A DNA stretch of 64,000 bases, taken from positions 124,001 to 188,000 of the forward strand of contig NZ_JAGHRO010000007.1 of NCBI RefSeq assembly GCF_017743735.1, in the 5' to 3' direction. The translations under genes were made by a program, and so were the position numbers. This DNA comes from Shimia sp. R9_2 (GTDB taxonomy: Bacteria > Pseudomonadota > Alphaproteobacteria > Rhodobacterales > Rhodobacteraceae). How positions within the stretch are numbered: the first letter of the stretch is position 1; each line of letters starts with the position of its first letter. Below the pieces are notes generated by a model. It was not told where the DNA came from. It made no database searches and was given only the letters and a program-made list of their open reading frames with translations. Positions 27,278 through 36,375 of this stretch are shown piece by piece.

Positions 27278-27688
27278 ATGAAATTCCTAGCAGCAGCAAC
27301 AGCGGCACTTCTCGTCGCTTCGCCAGTTCTCGCAGAAGGCGACGTGGAGGCGGGCGAAAAAGGCTTCAAGAAATGCAAAGCATGCCACACAATCGCTTCT
27401 CCTGATGGAGAGGTGATCTTCAAGGGCGGCAAAACCGGTCCGAATCTTTACGGCGTGATCGGCCGCGCGGTTGGCTCTGAAGACTTCAAGTACGGCGCAG
27501 GGTTGCAATCCGCCAATGAAGCCGGTGCGGTTTGGACAGAAGAGATGCTGGCGGCTTATGTGGTCGATCCAAAAGCGTGGCTGTCAGACAATGGCTACGA
27601 AACCAAGTCCAAGATGACCTTCAAACTCAAAAAGGGTGGCGAAGACGTTGCCGCGTATCTGGCGTCTGTCGCGCCTGCTGCTGAGTAA
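27278..27688 (+). CDS. Periplasmic c-type cytochrome (cytochrome c2/c550 type)
   Basis: A 136-residue class I cytochrome c. The signal peptide MKFLAAATAALLVASPVLA ends near residue 19. The heme site CKACH is at about residues 34-38 and the axial Met lies in KSKMTFKL near 112. The size and the GKTGPNLYGVIGRA segment match soluble electron carriers of Rhodobacterales that link bc1 to oxidases. An aa3 oxidase gene is in the same window but not adjacent. A good ribosome-binding site (GAGG) precedes the ATG and a strong terminator follows. Confidence 0.92.
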   Translation: MKFLAAATAALLVASPVLAEGDVEAGEKGFKKCKACHTIASPDGEVIFKGGKTGPNLYGVIGRAVGSEDFKYGAGLQSANEAGAVWTEEMLAAYVVDPKAWLSDNGYETKSKMTFKLKKGGEDVAAYLASVAPAAE

Positions 27689-27730
27689 TTCGGAGCACAT
27701 TGCCACCGGCAACGTCCCCAACTTAACAGA

Positions 27731-27766
27731 AAGCCCCATGTCAGACCGCTGACATGGGGCTTTTTT
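27731..27766 (+). terminator. Intrinsic terminator after the cytochrome c gene
   Basis: A 14-bp perfect stem (27731-27744 and 27749-27762, AAGCCCCATGTCAG and complement) with a 4-nt loop and a following T-run. It may also end the convergent pyruvate carboxylase transcript. Confidence 0.93.
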
Positions 27767-27807
27767 GATGTGGTGGCTGAGGCAAATCCCGCCAGCCTGA
27801 CCGAGAA

Positions 27808-30800
27808 TTACTCGAGTTCTACTAGCAGATCTTTCGCATCGATCTGACCACCTGCAGAGACATGAACGGCTTTGATCACCGCGTCACGTTCAGCATGGAT
27901 ACCGGTTTCCATCTTCATCGCCTCAATGGTCAGCAGAAGGTCGCCCTCTTTGACCTGAGCCCCCGTTACTGCCGCAACAGAGGCAACGACACCCGGCATG
28001 GGCGCGCCGATGTGGTTGGCATTGCCAACTTCAGCTTTAGGGCGCGATGCGGTCGACGATTTGACCAGACGGTTTGGCACGCGAATCACACGAGGCTGAC
28101 CGTTCAGCTCAAAGAACACCTTCACTTCGCCGTTCTCGTCTGTCTCGCCGATGGCTTGCAGACGGATCTCAAGCGTCTTGCCTGGATCGATTTCCGCCGT
28201 GATTTCTTCGCCAGGTTCCATGCCATAGAAGAACGTGCGGGTTGGCAGCGACCGAACCGGCCCATACTGACGGTGACGCCCCATGTAATCAAGGAACACC
28301 TTGGGATACATCAGGTAGCCGTTCAGATCCTCATCATCCACTTTGAAGCCCTCAAGCTCCGCCGACAGATCTGAGCGGGTTGCCTCCAGATCAATCGGCT
28401 TCAGATGCTTTCCGGGACGCTCGGTGTTGGGCTTTTCGCCTTTCAGCACCTTGTCAATGATCGCGGACGGGAAGCCGCCGTGTGGCTGGCCAAGATTGCC
28501 GCGCATCATGTCCACAACGCTATCCGGGAAGGCCAGCTCGACGCTTGGATCCTCGACTTCTTCGCGGGTCAGGCCTTGGCTTACCATCATCAGTGCCATG
28601 TCACCCACAACCTTTGACGATGGGGTCACTTTCACGATATCGCCAAACATCTGGTTGACGTCCGCATAGGTCTGAGCGACCTCATGCCAGCGCTCCTCGA
28701 GACCAAGGCTGCGCGCCTGGGCCTTCAAGTTGGTGAACTGGCCACCAGGCATCTCGTGCAGATAGACTTCCGACGCAGGTGCCGCGAGACCGCTTTCAAA
28801 GGCGGTGTACTGCGCACGTACACCTTCCCAGTAAGCGCTGATTTCGCGGATCGCACCAATGTCCAGCCCCGTATCGCGATCAGTGTTGCGTGTCGCCTCC
28901 ACGATGGAGCCAAGGCATGGCTGCGAGGTGCCGCCAGAGAAGGCATCCATAGCCGCATCAACCGCATCAACACCCGCTTCTGCCGCGGCCAGAATGGTTG
29001 CGCCAGCAATGCCGGAAGTATCATGCGTGTGGAAGTGGATCGGCAGGCCGACCTCTTCTTTCAGCGCCTTCACAAGCATGCGCGCAGAGGCTGGCTTCAG
29101 CAGGCCGGCCATATCTTTCAGACCCAGCACATGCGCGCCTGCAGCCTCAAGCTCTTTGGCCATACCAACATAGTAGTTCAGGTCATATTTGCTCCGCGCC
29201 GGATCAAGCAGATCACCCGTGTAACAAATCGTGCCTTCACAAATCTTGCCGCTTTCAACCACTGCGTCCATGGCGACACGCATGTTTTCAACCCAGTTGA
29301 GGCTGTCAAACACGCGGAAAACGTCAACGCCGGTTTCAGCCGCCTGCTTCACAAAGGCCTGCACCACATTGTCCGGATAGTTGGTATACCCAACACCGTT
29401 GGACGCACGCAACAGCATCTGTGTCAGCACGTTTGGCATGCCTGTGCGCAGATCGCGCAGACGCTGCCATGGACATTCCTGCAGGAAGCGGTAAGCCACA
29501 TCAAAGGTCGCCCCGCCCCAGCATTCAACAGAGAACAGCTCTGGCAGGTTGGCCGCGTAGCTTGGCGCGACTTTGATCATGTCGATGGAGCGCATCCGCG
29601 TTGCCAGCAGCGATTGGTGACCATCACGCATGGTGGTGTCGGTCAGCAACAGCTTGCTTTGCGCTTTCATCCAGTCAGCAACAGCCTGTGCGCCCTGCTC
29701 TTCCAGCAAATTGCGCGTACCCGGCTGCACATCACCGCGCTTCTCTGGCGGCAGCGGTGCTTTCAGATCGGCAGGCGGCATTGGCCGATCCGTTGTTTCC
29801 GGGTGGCCGTTGACAGAGATATCAGCGATATACGTCAACACCTTAGTGCCTCGGTCGCGGCGCTTGGCAAATTGGAACAGATCCGGTGTCTCATCAATAA
29901 ACTTGGTGGTGTATTGATTGGACAGGAAGGTCGGGTGCTTTAGCAGGTTTTCAACAAAAGCGATGTTGGTCGACACGCCGCGCACACGGAACTCGCGCAG
30001 CGCGCGGTCCATCCGCTTGATGGCCTTCTCTGGTGTTGGCGCCCAGGCGGTCACCTTGGTCAACAGGCTGTCGTAGTAGCGCGTGATCACGCCGCCTGCA
30101 TAAGCCGTACCACCATCAAGACGGATGCCCATACCGGTGGCTGAGCGATAGGCCGTGATCCGGCCATAGTCCGGGATGAAGTTGTTCTGTGGGTCCTCGG
30201 TTGTCACGCGGGTTTGCAGCGCATGACCATTGAGGCGGATGTCGTACTGGCTCGATTTACCGGTCGCCTCAGAAAGGGATTTGCCTTCCGCGATCAGGAT
30301 TTGCGCCTGCACGATATCGATGCCGGTGACCTCTTCGGTCACGGTGTGCTCCACCTGAACACGCGGGTTCACTTCGATGAAGTAGAACTTGCCGGTTTCC
30401 ATATCCATCAGGAATTCAACGGTGCCAGCGCATTCGTAGTTCACATGCGCACAGATCTTACGGCCAAGCTCGCATAGCACCTCGCGCTGAGCTTCAGACA
30501 GATAAGGCGCAGGCGCGCGCTCAACCACTTTCTGGTTACGGCGCTGAACCGAGCAATCCCGCTCATAGAGGTGATAGATATTACCTTGCTGGTCACCAAG
30601 GATCTGCACCTCGACGTGGCGGGCGCGGGTGATCATCTTTTCCAGATACCCTTCGCCATTGCCAAAGGCGGCCTCAGCTTCACGGCGCCCTTCCAGCACC
30701 TTCTCTTCCAGCTCATCTTCGCCGTGGATCGGGCGCATGCCGCGACCGCCGCCGCCCCAAGAGGCTTTGAGCATCAGAGGATAGCCGATCTCGGCTGCCT

Positions 30801-31248
30801 CTGTCTTGATGGCTTCCATGTCATCGCCAAGCACTTCGGTCGCCGGGATAACTGGCACACCGGCCGCAATCGCCACTTTCCGTGCAGAAGCTTTGTCGCC
30901 CAGCGCGCGCATGGTTTCAGCCTTGGGGCCGATGAAGGTGATTCCGTTGGCTGCACAGGCATCCACAAAATCCGGGTTCTCCGACAGCAGACCGTAGCCC
31001 GGGTGGATCGCATCTGCGCCGCACTCTTTGGCGACACGGATGATCTCGTCGATGCTCAGATAGGCCGCGACAGGCCCCATCCCTTCGCCGATCCGATAGG
31101 CTTCGTCCGCTTTGAAGCGGTGCAGGCCAAGTTTGTCCTCTTCGGCAAACACGGCCACAGTTTTCTTGCCCATCTCATTGGCAGCGCGCATCACACGGAT
31201 CGCGATCTCGCCACGGTTGGCAATTAGGATTTTGGAAAATTCGGTCAT
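27808..31248 (-). CDS. pyc: Pyruvate carboxylase
   Basis: A 1146-residue biotin enzyme making oxaloacetate from pyruvate, bicarbonate and ATP. I choose ATG 31248 (MTEFSKILIANRGEIAIRV), with GGGGAG 8 nt upstream; the longer frame has no family-like N-terminus. Domains in order: biotin carboxylase with ATP-grasp (1-450), carboxyltransferase TIM barrel (about 530-800, beginning LLTDTTMRDGHQSL), a PC-specific tetramerisation region, and the biotinyl domain with EAMKMETG near the C-terminus. It is a single gene and the main anaplerotic enzyme visible in the window. Confidence 0.97.
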   Translation of the reverse strand: MTEFSKILIANRGEIAIRVMRAANEMGKKTVAVFAEEDKLGLHRFKADEAYRIGEGMGPVAAYLSIDEIIRVAKECGADAIHPGYGLLSENPDFVDACAANGITFIGPKAETMRALGDKASARKVAIAAGVPVIPATEVLGDDMEAIKTEAAEIGYPLMLKASWGGGGRGMRPIHGEDELEEKVLEGRREAEAAFGNGEGYLEKMITRARHVEVQILGDQQGNIYHLYERDCSVQRRNQKVVERAPAPYLSEAQREVLCELGRKICAHVNYECAGTVEFLMDMETGKFYFIEVNPRVQVEHTVTEEVTGIDIVQAQILIAEGKSLSEATGKSSQYDIRLNGHALQTRVTTEDPQNNFIPDYGRITAYRSATGMGIRLDGGTAYAGGVITRYYDSLLTKVTAWAPTPEKAIKRMDRALREFRVRGVSTNIAFVENLLKHPTFLSNQYTTKFIDETPDLFQFAKRRDRGTKVLTYIADISVNGHPETTDRPMPPADLKAPLPPEKRGDVQPGTRNLLEEQGAQAVADWMKAQSKLLLTDTTMRDGHQSLLATRMRSIDMIKVAPSYAANLPELFSVECWGGATFDVAYRFLQECPWQRLRDLRTGMPNVLTQMLLRASNGVGYTNYPDNVVQAFVKQAAETGVDVFRVFDSLNWVENMRVAMDAVVESGKICEGTICYTGDLLDPARSKYDLNYYVGMAKELEAAGAHVLGLKDMAGLLKPASARMLVKALKEEVGLPIHFHTHDTSGIAGATILAAAEAGVDAVDAAMDAFSGGTSQPCLGSIVEATRNTDRDTGLDIGAIREISAYWEGVRAQYTAFESGLAAPASEVYLHEMPGGQFTNLKAQARSLGLEERWHEVAQTYADVNQMFGDIVKVTPSSKVVGDMALMMVSQGLTREEVEDPSVELAFPDSVVDMMRGNLGQPHGGFPSAIIDKVLKGEKPNTERPGKHLKPIDLEATRSDLSAELEGFKVDDEDLNGYLMYPKVFLDYMGRHRQYGPVRSLPTRTFFYGMEPGEEITAEIDPGKTLEIRLQAIGETDENGEVKVFFELNGQPRVIRVPNRLVKSSTASRPKAEVGNANHIGAPMPGVVASVAAVTGAQVKEGDLLLTIEAMKMETGIHAERDAVIKAVHVSAGGQIDAKDLLVELE

Positions 31249-31425
31249 GGGCAGGCTCCCCCTCGCTGGTGTCTGTCCGAGTGTGTGTGAAGGCCTTAAG
31301 TCACGCGACCGGGGCCGCGCAATACCAAGGACTGCGTAAACATGTAAGATTTGTGAAAGGATGTGTTCACGAAAACGCCTCAAAATCCGGCAGATTTTTC
31401 TGCACCTGCGACACGGAGGGGTCGT

Positions 31426-32556
31426 CTAGAGGAGATTCTTCGTCACATCCCGCAAATCACTGATCCCAAGTTGGCCCATATTCGCCTCCAAATCCTTGGA
31501 GAGAATCTCCAAGAGATGGGCAGGGCCCCGGCTTCCCAATGCGGCCAACGCATGGTGAAAACCGCTTCCCATAAAGACAAAATCGGCTCCAAGTGCGATT
31601 GCGCGCAAAATATCGAGACCGGTCTCAACGCCGCTGTCCAGAATGATGGGCAGGTCGCAAGCTGCGCGAATTTTTGGCAGCACATCTATTGTTGCAGGTG
31701 CAGCATCAAATTGGCGTCCGGCGTGGTTGGAAATCCAAATAGCGTCCACTCCGGCCTCTTTGAGGCGCGTGGCGTCCTCAGCGCGCATGACGCCCTTAAC
31801 GACCAATTTGCCGGGCCAATGCTCTCTCAGCCAATGGAAGTAATCCCAATCAGGTGAGGTGCGCAGCAAGTATCCTGCATGGGCCGTGGAGCTGAGACCC
31901 GTCACATTGCCTGCATACTCATCAATCAGGCGCATCCGCGGCATGCCCCGCTGCGCCATTCCCAAGGCCCATGTCGGGCGCATCGCCACCTGCGCCAGCA
32001 ACCTTGGTGTCAATCTGGGCGGTGTCGTGAGGCCGGAGCGCACCTGCCGTTCGCGCCGACTGGCAACCGGCACATCCACCGTAAGCACCAATGTGGTGTA
32101 TCCGGCCTCCCCGACCCGCTTCAGCATGTCTTTGCGAATCCCTTCATCGCGCGGCGGATAAAGCTGAAACCAGCCGTTCCCATTCAAATGCGGAGCGACC
32201 TCTTCAGGTGTCTGCGTGGCCACTGTCGACAAGCAATAGGGAATTTGCGCCTTGGTCGCGGCCTGCGCCAGCAGCCTTTCTGCGTCGGGCCACATAAGAC
32301 CTGACATACCCACAGGCGCTACCCCGACCGGCAGCGCATATGTCTGGCCCATCAGTGTCGTTTTCAAAGAGGGCGCTATCTCACCATGTAGAATCGACGG
32401 CATGAGCTGTACCGCATCAAACTGAGCACGGTTGCGATGCTTGGTACGCTCCTTCCCCGTCGCACTGTCCAAGTACTCCCAAACAAACTTGGGCAAACGC
32501 TGTTTTGCGCGTTTCTTCAGGTCACTCAGGGCTGGGTATCTGGCATGTAAGTCCAT
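31426..32556 (-). CDS. FMN-dependent alpha-hydroxy-acid dehydrogenase (LldD-like)
   Basis: A 376-residue TIM-barrel flavoprotein of the lactate dehydrogenase/glycolate oxidase family. I take ATG 32556 (MDLHARYPALSDLKKRAKQR); a GTG at 32580 is possible. The active-site His and Arg occur in SNHAGRQFDAAPATI, where the family usually has SNHGGRQLD; the Lys in LVVKGVM and the phosphate-binding LDSGVETGLDI are present. It probably oxidises L-lactate or a related 2-hydroxy acid and passes electrons to the respiratory chain. It is divergent from uvrD. Confidence 0.88.
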   Translation of the reverse strand: MDLHARYPALSDLKKRAKQRLPKFVWEYLDSATGKERTKHRNRAQFDAVQLMPSILHGEIAPSLKTTLMGQTYALPVGVAPVGMSGLMWPDAERLLAQAATKAQIPYCLSTVATQTPEEVAPHLNGNGWFQLYPPRDEGIRKDMLKRVGEAGYTTLVLTVDVPVASRRERQVRSGLTTPPRLTPRLLAQVAMRPTWALGMAQRGMPRMRLIDEYAGNVTGLSSTAHAGYLLRTSPDWDYFHWLREHWPGKLVVKGVMRAEDATRLKEAGVDAIWISNHAGRQFDAAPATIDVLPKIRAACDLPIILDSGVETGLDILRAIALGADFVFMGSGFHHALAALGSRGPAHLLEILSKDLEANMGQLGISDLRDVTKNLL

Positions 32557-32626
32557 GATATTTGTGTCTGACGTCTCCACTCAAAAGTCCAGAACAACCT
32601 GTGAAAGAAACTGCGTTTCGCCTTTG

Positions 32627-32641
32627 GAACATAAGCGGAAC
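32627..32641 (+). promoter_or_regulatory. Putative LexA (SOS) box upstream of uvrD
   Basis: GAAC, seven bases, GAAC (32627-32630 and 32638-32641). This equals the direct-repeat GTTC-N7-GTTC operator known for alphaproteobacterial LexA, here 40 bp before the uvrD start. Confidence 0.65.
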
Positions 32642-32681
32642 AGACCTTTTGCATCCTGCCGCTTTGCGGTAAGTTGGCACC

Positions 32682-35258
32682 ATGAGCAGTTTTGACGAAT
32701 TTGACGCCTTTGAAGGCGCGTCGCTTTCGGCGCGCGCGATGATGGCGCGCGGCGGTGCCCGCCGCGTACCCAGCGAAGATTACCTTAAAGGTTTGAACAC
32801 CGCGCAACGGGATGCCGTATTGCACATTGATGGCCCGTTACTTTTGCTGGCCGGCGCTGGTACAGGTAAAACAAGAGCGCTAATCTCTCGCATCGCGAAT
32901 TTGCTCTTCACTGGAGCAGCCCAGTCGAACGAAATATTAGCAGTCACATTTACCAACAAGGCTGCGCGCGAAATGAAGGATCGGATCGCCGAGTATCCAG
33001 TCAACCTTCAAGACGGCATGCCTTGGATGGGAACTTTTCATTCCATTTGCGTTAAGTTGCTAAGACGTCATGCGGAGCTGATCAGCGCCCCAACTGCCGA
33101 TCATTCGAATAATAAAGCGGTGAATTTTGGTGACACCGCATTTGACCAAGGTTCCGTTCCAAATCCAAATTTGGAAAAACCTGTAGAAACACGTGATCTG
33201 CACCTGAAGTCGAATTTTACCATTCTAGATACCGACGACCAAATCCGGCTTCTAAAACAGCTGATAAAGATCAACAATCTAGACGAAAAACGATGGCCCC
33301 CAAGGCTACTAGCAGGCCTCATTGACGAGTGGAAAAATAAAGCACTGACACCCGAAAAACTGTCGCTGTCTGAAGCGGCAAAGTTCAACAACATTGGGGG
33401 TGAACTATACGCTCAGTATCAGCGCCGACTACTGGAACTAAACGCAGTCGATTTTGGCGACCTCATCCTCCACATGGTCACAATTTTCCAGAGCTACCCC
33501 GATGTTTTGGCAAGATACCAAAGATGGTTCCGATACATTCTAGTCGACGAGTATCAAGACACCAACGTTGCGCAATATCTCTGGCTTCGGCTACTGGCCC
33601 AAGAACACAAGAACATCTGTTGCGTAGGCGACGACGACCAGTCGATCTACGGGTGGCGTGGTGCGGAAGTCGACAACATTCTGAACTTTGAAAAACACTT
33701 TCCCGGCGCGCATGTGGTGCGACTGGAGCAGAATTACCGCTCAACCGGCAATATTCTGGCCGCAGCGTCCAACGTGATCCGCGGCAATGAAAACCGCCTT
33801 GGAAAGGAACTTTGGACCGAAGCCGACATGGGCGAAAAGGTGCGCCTGATCGGCCATTGGGACGGCGACGAAGAGGCGCGCTGGGTTGGTGAAGAAGTGG
33901 AAGCCATGCAGCGCGGCACACGTGGCAGCGCCCCAAAGTCGTTGGAGGACATGGCGATTCTCGTGCGAGCCTCCCATCAGATGCGCGCCTTTGAAGACCG
34001 CTTCCTGACCATCGGCCTGCCCTACCGCGTGATTGGTGGCCCGCGATTCTATGAGCGATTGGAGATTCGCGATGCCATGGCCTATTTCCGGCTGGTGGTC
34101 AGCCCGGAGGATGATCTGGCCTTTGAGCGCATTGTGAACACCCCCAAACGTGGGCTTGGCAATGTGGCGCAGCAAAAGATCCAGACCTGCGCCCGTGCCA
34201 ATGGGGTGAGCCTCGTGGAGGGCGCCCGTATCCTACTGGAAGAAAAGGGCATTGGCGGCAAAGGTGCGAAGGAACTTGGCATCCTGCTGGAGGGGCTTGA
34301 TCGTTGGCGGCGACAAGGCACCCCACCTCAGGTGGAAGTTGCCTTAGACGATGACGCGGTGATTGATGACGGCGCCACCCAGACCGCAATGCGCCTGCAA
34401 GAGGGGCATACGGAACTGAGCCACGTGGAACTGGCGCAGGTGATTCTGGATGAATCAGGCTACACCGCGATGTGGCAAAATGACAAAACACCCGAGGCGC
34501 CGGGGCGCTTGGAAAACCTCAAGGAACTGGTCAAGGCACTGGAAAGCTTTGACAACCTTCAGGGCTTTCTGGAGCACGTCAGCCTGATCATGGACAATGA
34601 AAGCGAGGATGCGGAGCAGAAGATCTCGATCATGACTCTGCACGCCGCCAAAGGCTTGGAATTCCCAGCTGTTTTCCTGCCCGGCTGGGAGGATGGGCTG
34701 TTCCCGTCGCAACGCTCCATGGACGAAAACGGCCTCAAGGGCTTGGAGGAAGAGCGACGGCTGGCCTATGTGGGAATCACCCGTGCGGAGGAAATTTGCA
34801 CGATTTCCTTTGCCGGCAATCGCCGTGTGTTTGGCCAATGGCAAAGCCAGATGCCCTCGCGCTTTATCGATGAGCTGTCTGACGAGAATGTCGAAGTGCT
34901 GACCCCACCCGGGCTTTATGGGCACAGCGGCAATACACGGGACAGCGGCGGGTTTGGCACCTCAGGGCTTGAGCAATCGGCCATGCGGGCTGACGGCTAC
35001 AACTCTCCGGGCTGGAAGCGCCTGCAATCACGCTCGGGTCAGTATGGCACAAGCCAGCCGAAAGAGACCAAAGCCTCCGCCATCGACATGCAAGCCATCT
35101 CAAGCTTTATGGTTGGCGATCGCGTGTTCCACCAAAAGTTCGGCTATGGCCATGTGGCTGATATCGAAGGCGACAAGCTGACCGTGGATTTTGAGAAAGC
35201 GGGGCAGAAGAAGGTTGTGGCGCGGTTTGTTTCCGCACCAAACGACATCCCGTTCTGA
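32682..35258 (+). CDS. uvrD: UvrD/PcrA-type DNA helicase
   Basis: An 858-residue superfamily 1 helicase for excision and mismatch repair. The motifs are complete: Q-motif and Walker A (GAGTGKT, 58-64), VTFTNKAAREM, GTFHS, VDEYQDTN, CVGDDDQSIYGWRGA, QNYRS, MTLHAAKGLEF and VGITRAEE. The C-terminal tail ends in a short Tudor-like region (VGDRVFHQKFGYGHV). Residues about 136-175 form an extra Asn/Pro-rich segment between LLRRHAELIS and LKSNFTIL that is not usual in the family. The 5' third is AT-rich compared with the rest (see findings). An SOS-type box lies upstream. Confidence 0.95.
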   Translation: MSSFDEFDAFEGASLSARAMMARGGARRVPSEDYLKGLNTAQRDAVLHIDGPLLLLAGAGTGKTRALISRIANLLFTGAAQSNEILAVTFTNKAAREMKDRIAEYPVNLQDGMPWMGTFHSICVKLLRRHAELISAPTADHSNNKAVNFGDTAFDQGSVPNPNLEKPVETRDLHLKSNFTILDTDDQIRLLKQLIKINNLDEKRWPPRLLAGLIDEWKNKALTPEKLSLSEAAKFNNIGGELYAQYQRRLLELNAVDFGDLILHMVTIFQSYPDVLARYQRWFRYILVDEYQDTNVAQYLWLRLLAQEHKNICCVGDDDQSIYGWRGAEVDNILNFEKHFPGAHVVRLEQNYRSTGNILAAASNVIRGNENRLGKELWTEADMGEKVRLIGHWDGDEEARWVGEEVEAMQRGTRGSAPKSLEDMAILVRASHQMRAFEDRFLTIGLPYRVIGGPRFYERLEIRDAMAYFRLVVSPEDDLAFERIVNTPKRGLGNVAQQKIQTCARANGVSLVEGARILLEEKGIGGKGAKELGILLEGLDRWRRQGTPPQVEVALDDDAVIDDGATQTAMRLQEGHTELSHVELAQVILDESGYTAMWQNDKTPEAPGRLENLKELVKALESFDNLQGFLEHVSLIMDNESEDAEQKISIMTLHAAKGLEFPAVFLPGWEDGLFPSQRSMDENGLKGLEEERRLAYVGITRAEEICTISFAGNRRVFGQWQSQMPSRFIDELSDENVEVLTPPGLYGHSGNTRDSGGFGTSGLEQSAMRADGYNSPGWKRLQSRSGQYGTSQPKETKASAIDMQAISSFMVGDRVFHQKFGYGHVADIEGDKLTVDFEKAGQKKVVARFVSAPNDIPF

Positions 35259-35337
35259 CCACGTGTTGGCAGGCGGCCCCCGCCATTGACAGGGCCGCGC
35301 ACGCGCCATTGAGTGGGCATCAGACAGGAGGATGCAC

Positions 35338-35967
35338 ATGATTTTCTATGATTGCAGCACAGCGCCCAGCCCACGCCGGGCCAGAATGTTCATTGCGGAA
35401 AAAAGACTTAGCGTCGAGACACGGCAAGTGGATCTGCGCAATGATGCCCACCGAGCGCCGGAGTTTTTGGCGATCAACCCCTGGGGTACGGTGCCTGTTC
35501 TGGTGACAGACAGCGGGCAAAGCCTCACCGAGAACATCGCGATCGCCACCTATCTGGAAGCGGCGCATCCGGAGCCGCCTTTGATGGGACGGACGCCAGA
35601 GGAAAAGGGGGCGGTGTCGATGTGGAATGCGGTGTGTGAGTTTCATGCCGGGCTCTCCATTGCCGAAGCATTGCGCAACGCCACCCCTGCGCTGAAGGGG
35701 CGTGCGCTGCCCGGTGCGGTAGACTATGAGCAGATCCCAGAACTCGCGGCGCGCGGCGCAAAGCGGTTGGGGTTGTTTTATGAGACGCTGGAAACCCGCC
35801 TGCAGGACAGCCCATGGCTCGCTGGCGATGCCTTCACCCTGGCGGACATCACGGCCTTTGTGTTCTGCGATTTTGCCCGAATCGTGAAACTCTCTCCTCC
35901 GGTAGAGAACACGGCGACACAGGCCTGGTATGCCAAGGTGCAAGCAAGGCCCAGTGCGGCGCTCTGA
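35338..35967 (+). CDS. Glutathione S-transferase family protein
   Basis: A 209-residue soluble protein. AGGAGG (35326-35331) sits 6 nt before ATG 35338, so this ATG is preferred over the one at 35332. The N-terminal thioredoxin-like half has NPWGTVPVLV with the cis-Pro and the glutathione-binding LTENIAIATYLE; the C-terminal half is helical with the DITAFVF motif. The usual catalytic Ser/Tyr/Cys position falls near YDCSTAPSP. The substrate is unknown. An intrinsic terminator follows. Confidence 0.88.
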   Translation: MIFYDCSTAPSPRRARMFIAEKRLSVETRQVDLRNDAHRAPEFLAINPWGTVPVLVTDSGQSLTENIAIATYLEAAHPEPPLMGRTPEEKGAVSMWNAVCEFHAGLSIAEALRNATPALKGRALPGAVDYEQIPELAARGAKRLGLFYETLETRLQDSPWLAGDAFTLADITAFVFCDFARIVKLSPPVENTATQAWYAKVQARPSAAL

Positions 35968-35992
35968 AATCGCCCTCAAGACAAAAACATCC

Positions 35993-36016
35993 AAGCGCCC
36001 TCAGGGGCGCTTTTTT
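35993..36016 (+). terminator. Intrinsic terminator of the GST gene
   Basis: An 8-bp stem AAGCGCCC / GGGCGCTT (35993-36000 and 36005-36012) with a 4-nt loop runs into six Ts. Confidence 0.88.
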
Positions 36017-36048
36017 CATGCCTTACAATGCTTTGAAGGGAGAATGCA

Positions 36049-36123
36049 GCGGCGACATCAGGGAGGAGGAGAGATGTCGCCGCGCTTCACACAAAACGCT
36101 CAGGGAGGAGGAGAGAGCGCCTT
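36049..36123 (-). ncRNA. Cuckoo/CcsR-like sRNA unit 4
   Basis: A weak hairpin (about 36093-36123; 5 firm pairs around the loop) and a perfect 11-bp hairpin (36049-36083). This is the last unit. Downstream on the minus strand the region 35993-36012 can fold again and may end the transcript. Confidence 0.86.
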
Positions 36124-36155
36124 GATACCGGTGAGCCGCGTGGCTCGAATTTCGA

Positions 36156-36234
36156 GGCGGCAGCACCAGGGAGGAGGAGAGGTGCTGCCGCTCTAGTCAC
36201 AAGCGCCCTCAGGGAGGAGGAGAGAGAGTGCTTG
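36156..36234 (-). ncRNA. Cuckoo/CcsR-like sRNA unit 3
   Basis: Hairpins at 36200-36234 (11-position stem with one mismatch and one G-T pair) and 36156-36192 (11 Watson-Crick pairs plus a terminal G-T pair). Same loops. The second hairpin is again the stronger. Confidence 0.88.
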
Positions 36235-36266
36235 ATCTCGCTGGGCTATCGGAGCCCGAATTTTGT

Positions 36267-36344
36267 GGCGACGACGCCAGGGAGGAGGAGAGGCGCCGTC
36301 GCTATGTTCAAGTCCCTCCAGGGAGGAGGAGAGGAGAGACTTGA
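36267..36344 (-). ncRNA. Cuckoo/CcsR-like sRNA unit 2
   Basis: Two hairpins 4 nt apart: 36308-36344 (12-position stem, one mismatch) and 36267-36303 (12-position stem, one mismatch and one G-T pair, GC-rich). Both carry the 13-nt loop with CUCCUCCC on the minus strand. Confidence 0.88.
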
Positions 36345-36375
36345 GCTCTTCGGACCATTTGGTCCGTTGTTCGCC

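Noticed and set aside
28684-29943. 419-codon plus-strand ORF inside pyc.
   Set aside because: It is antisense to a complete pyruvate carboxylase; such frames are common in GC-rich genes.
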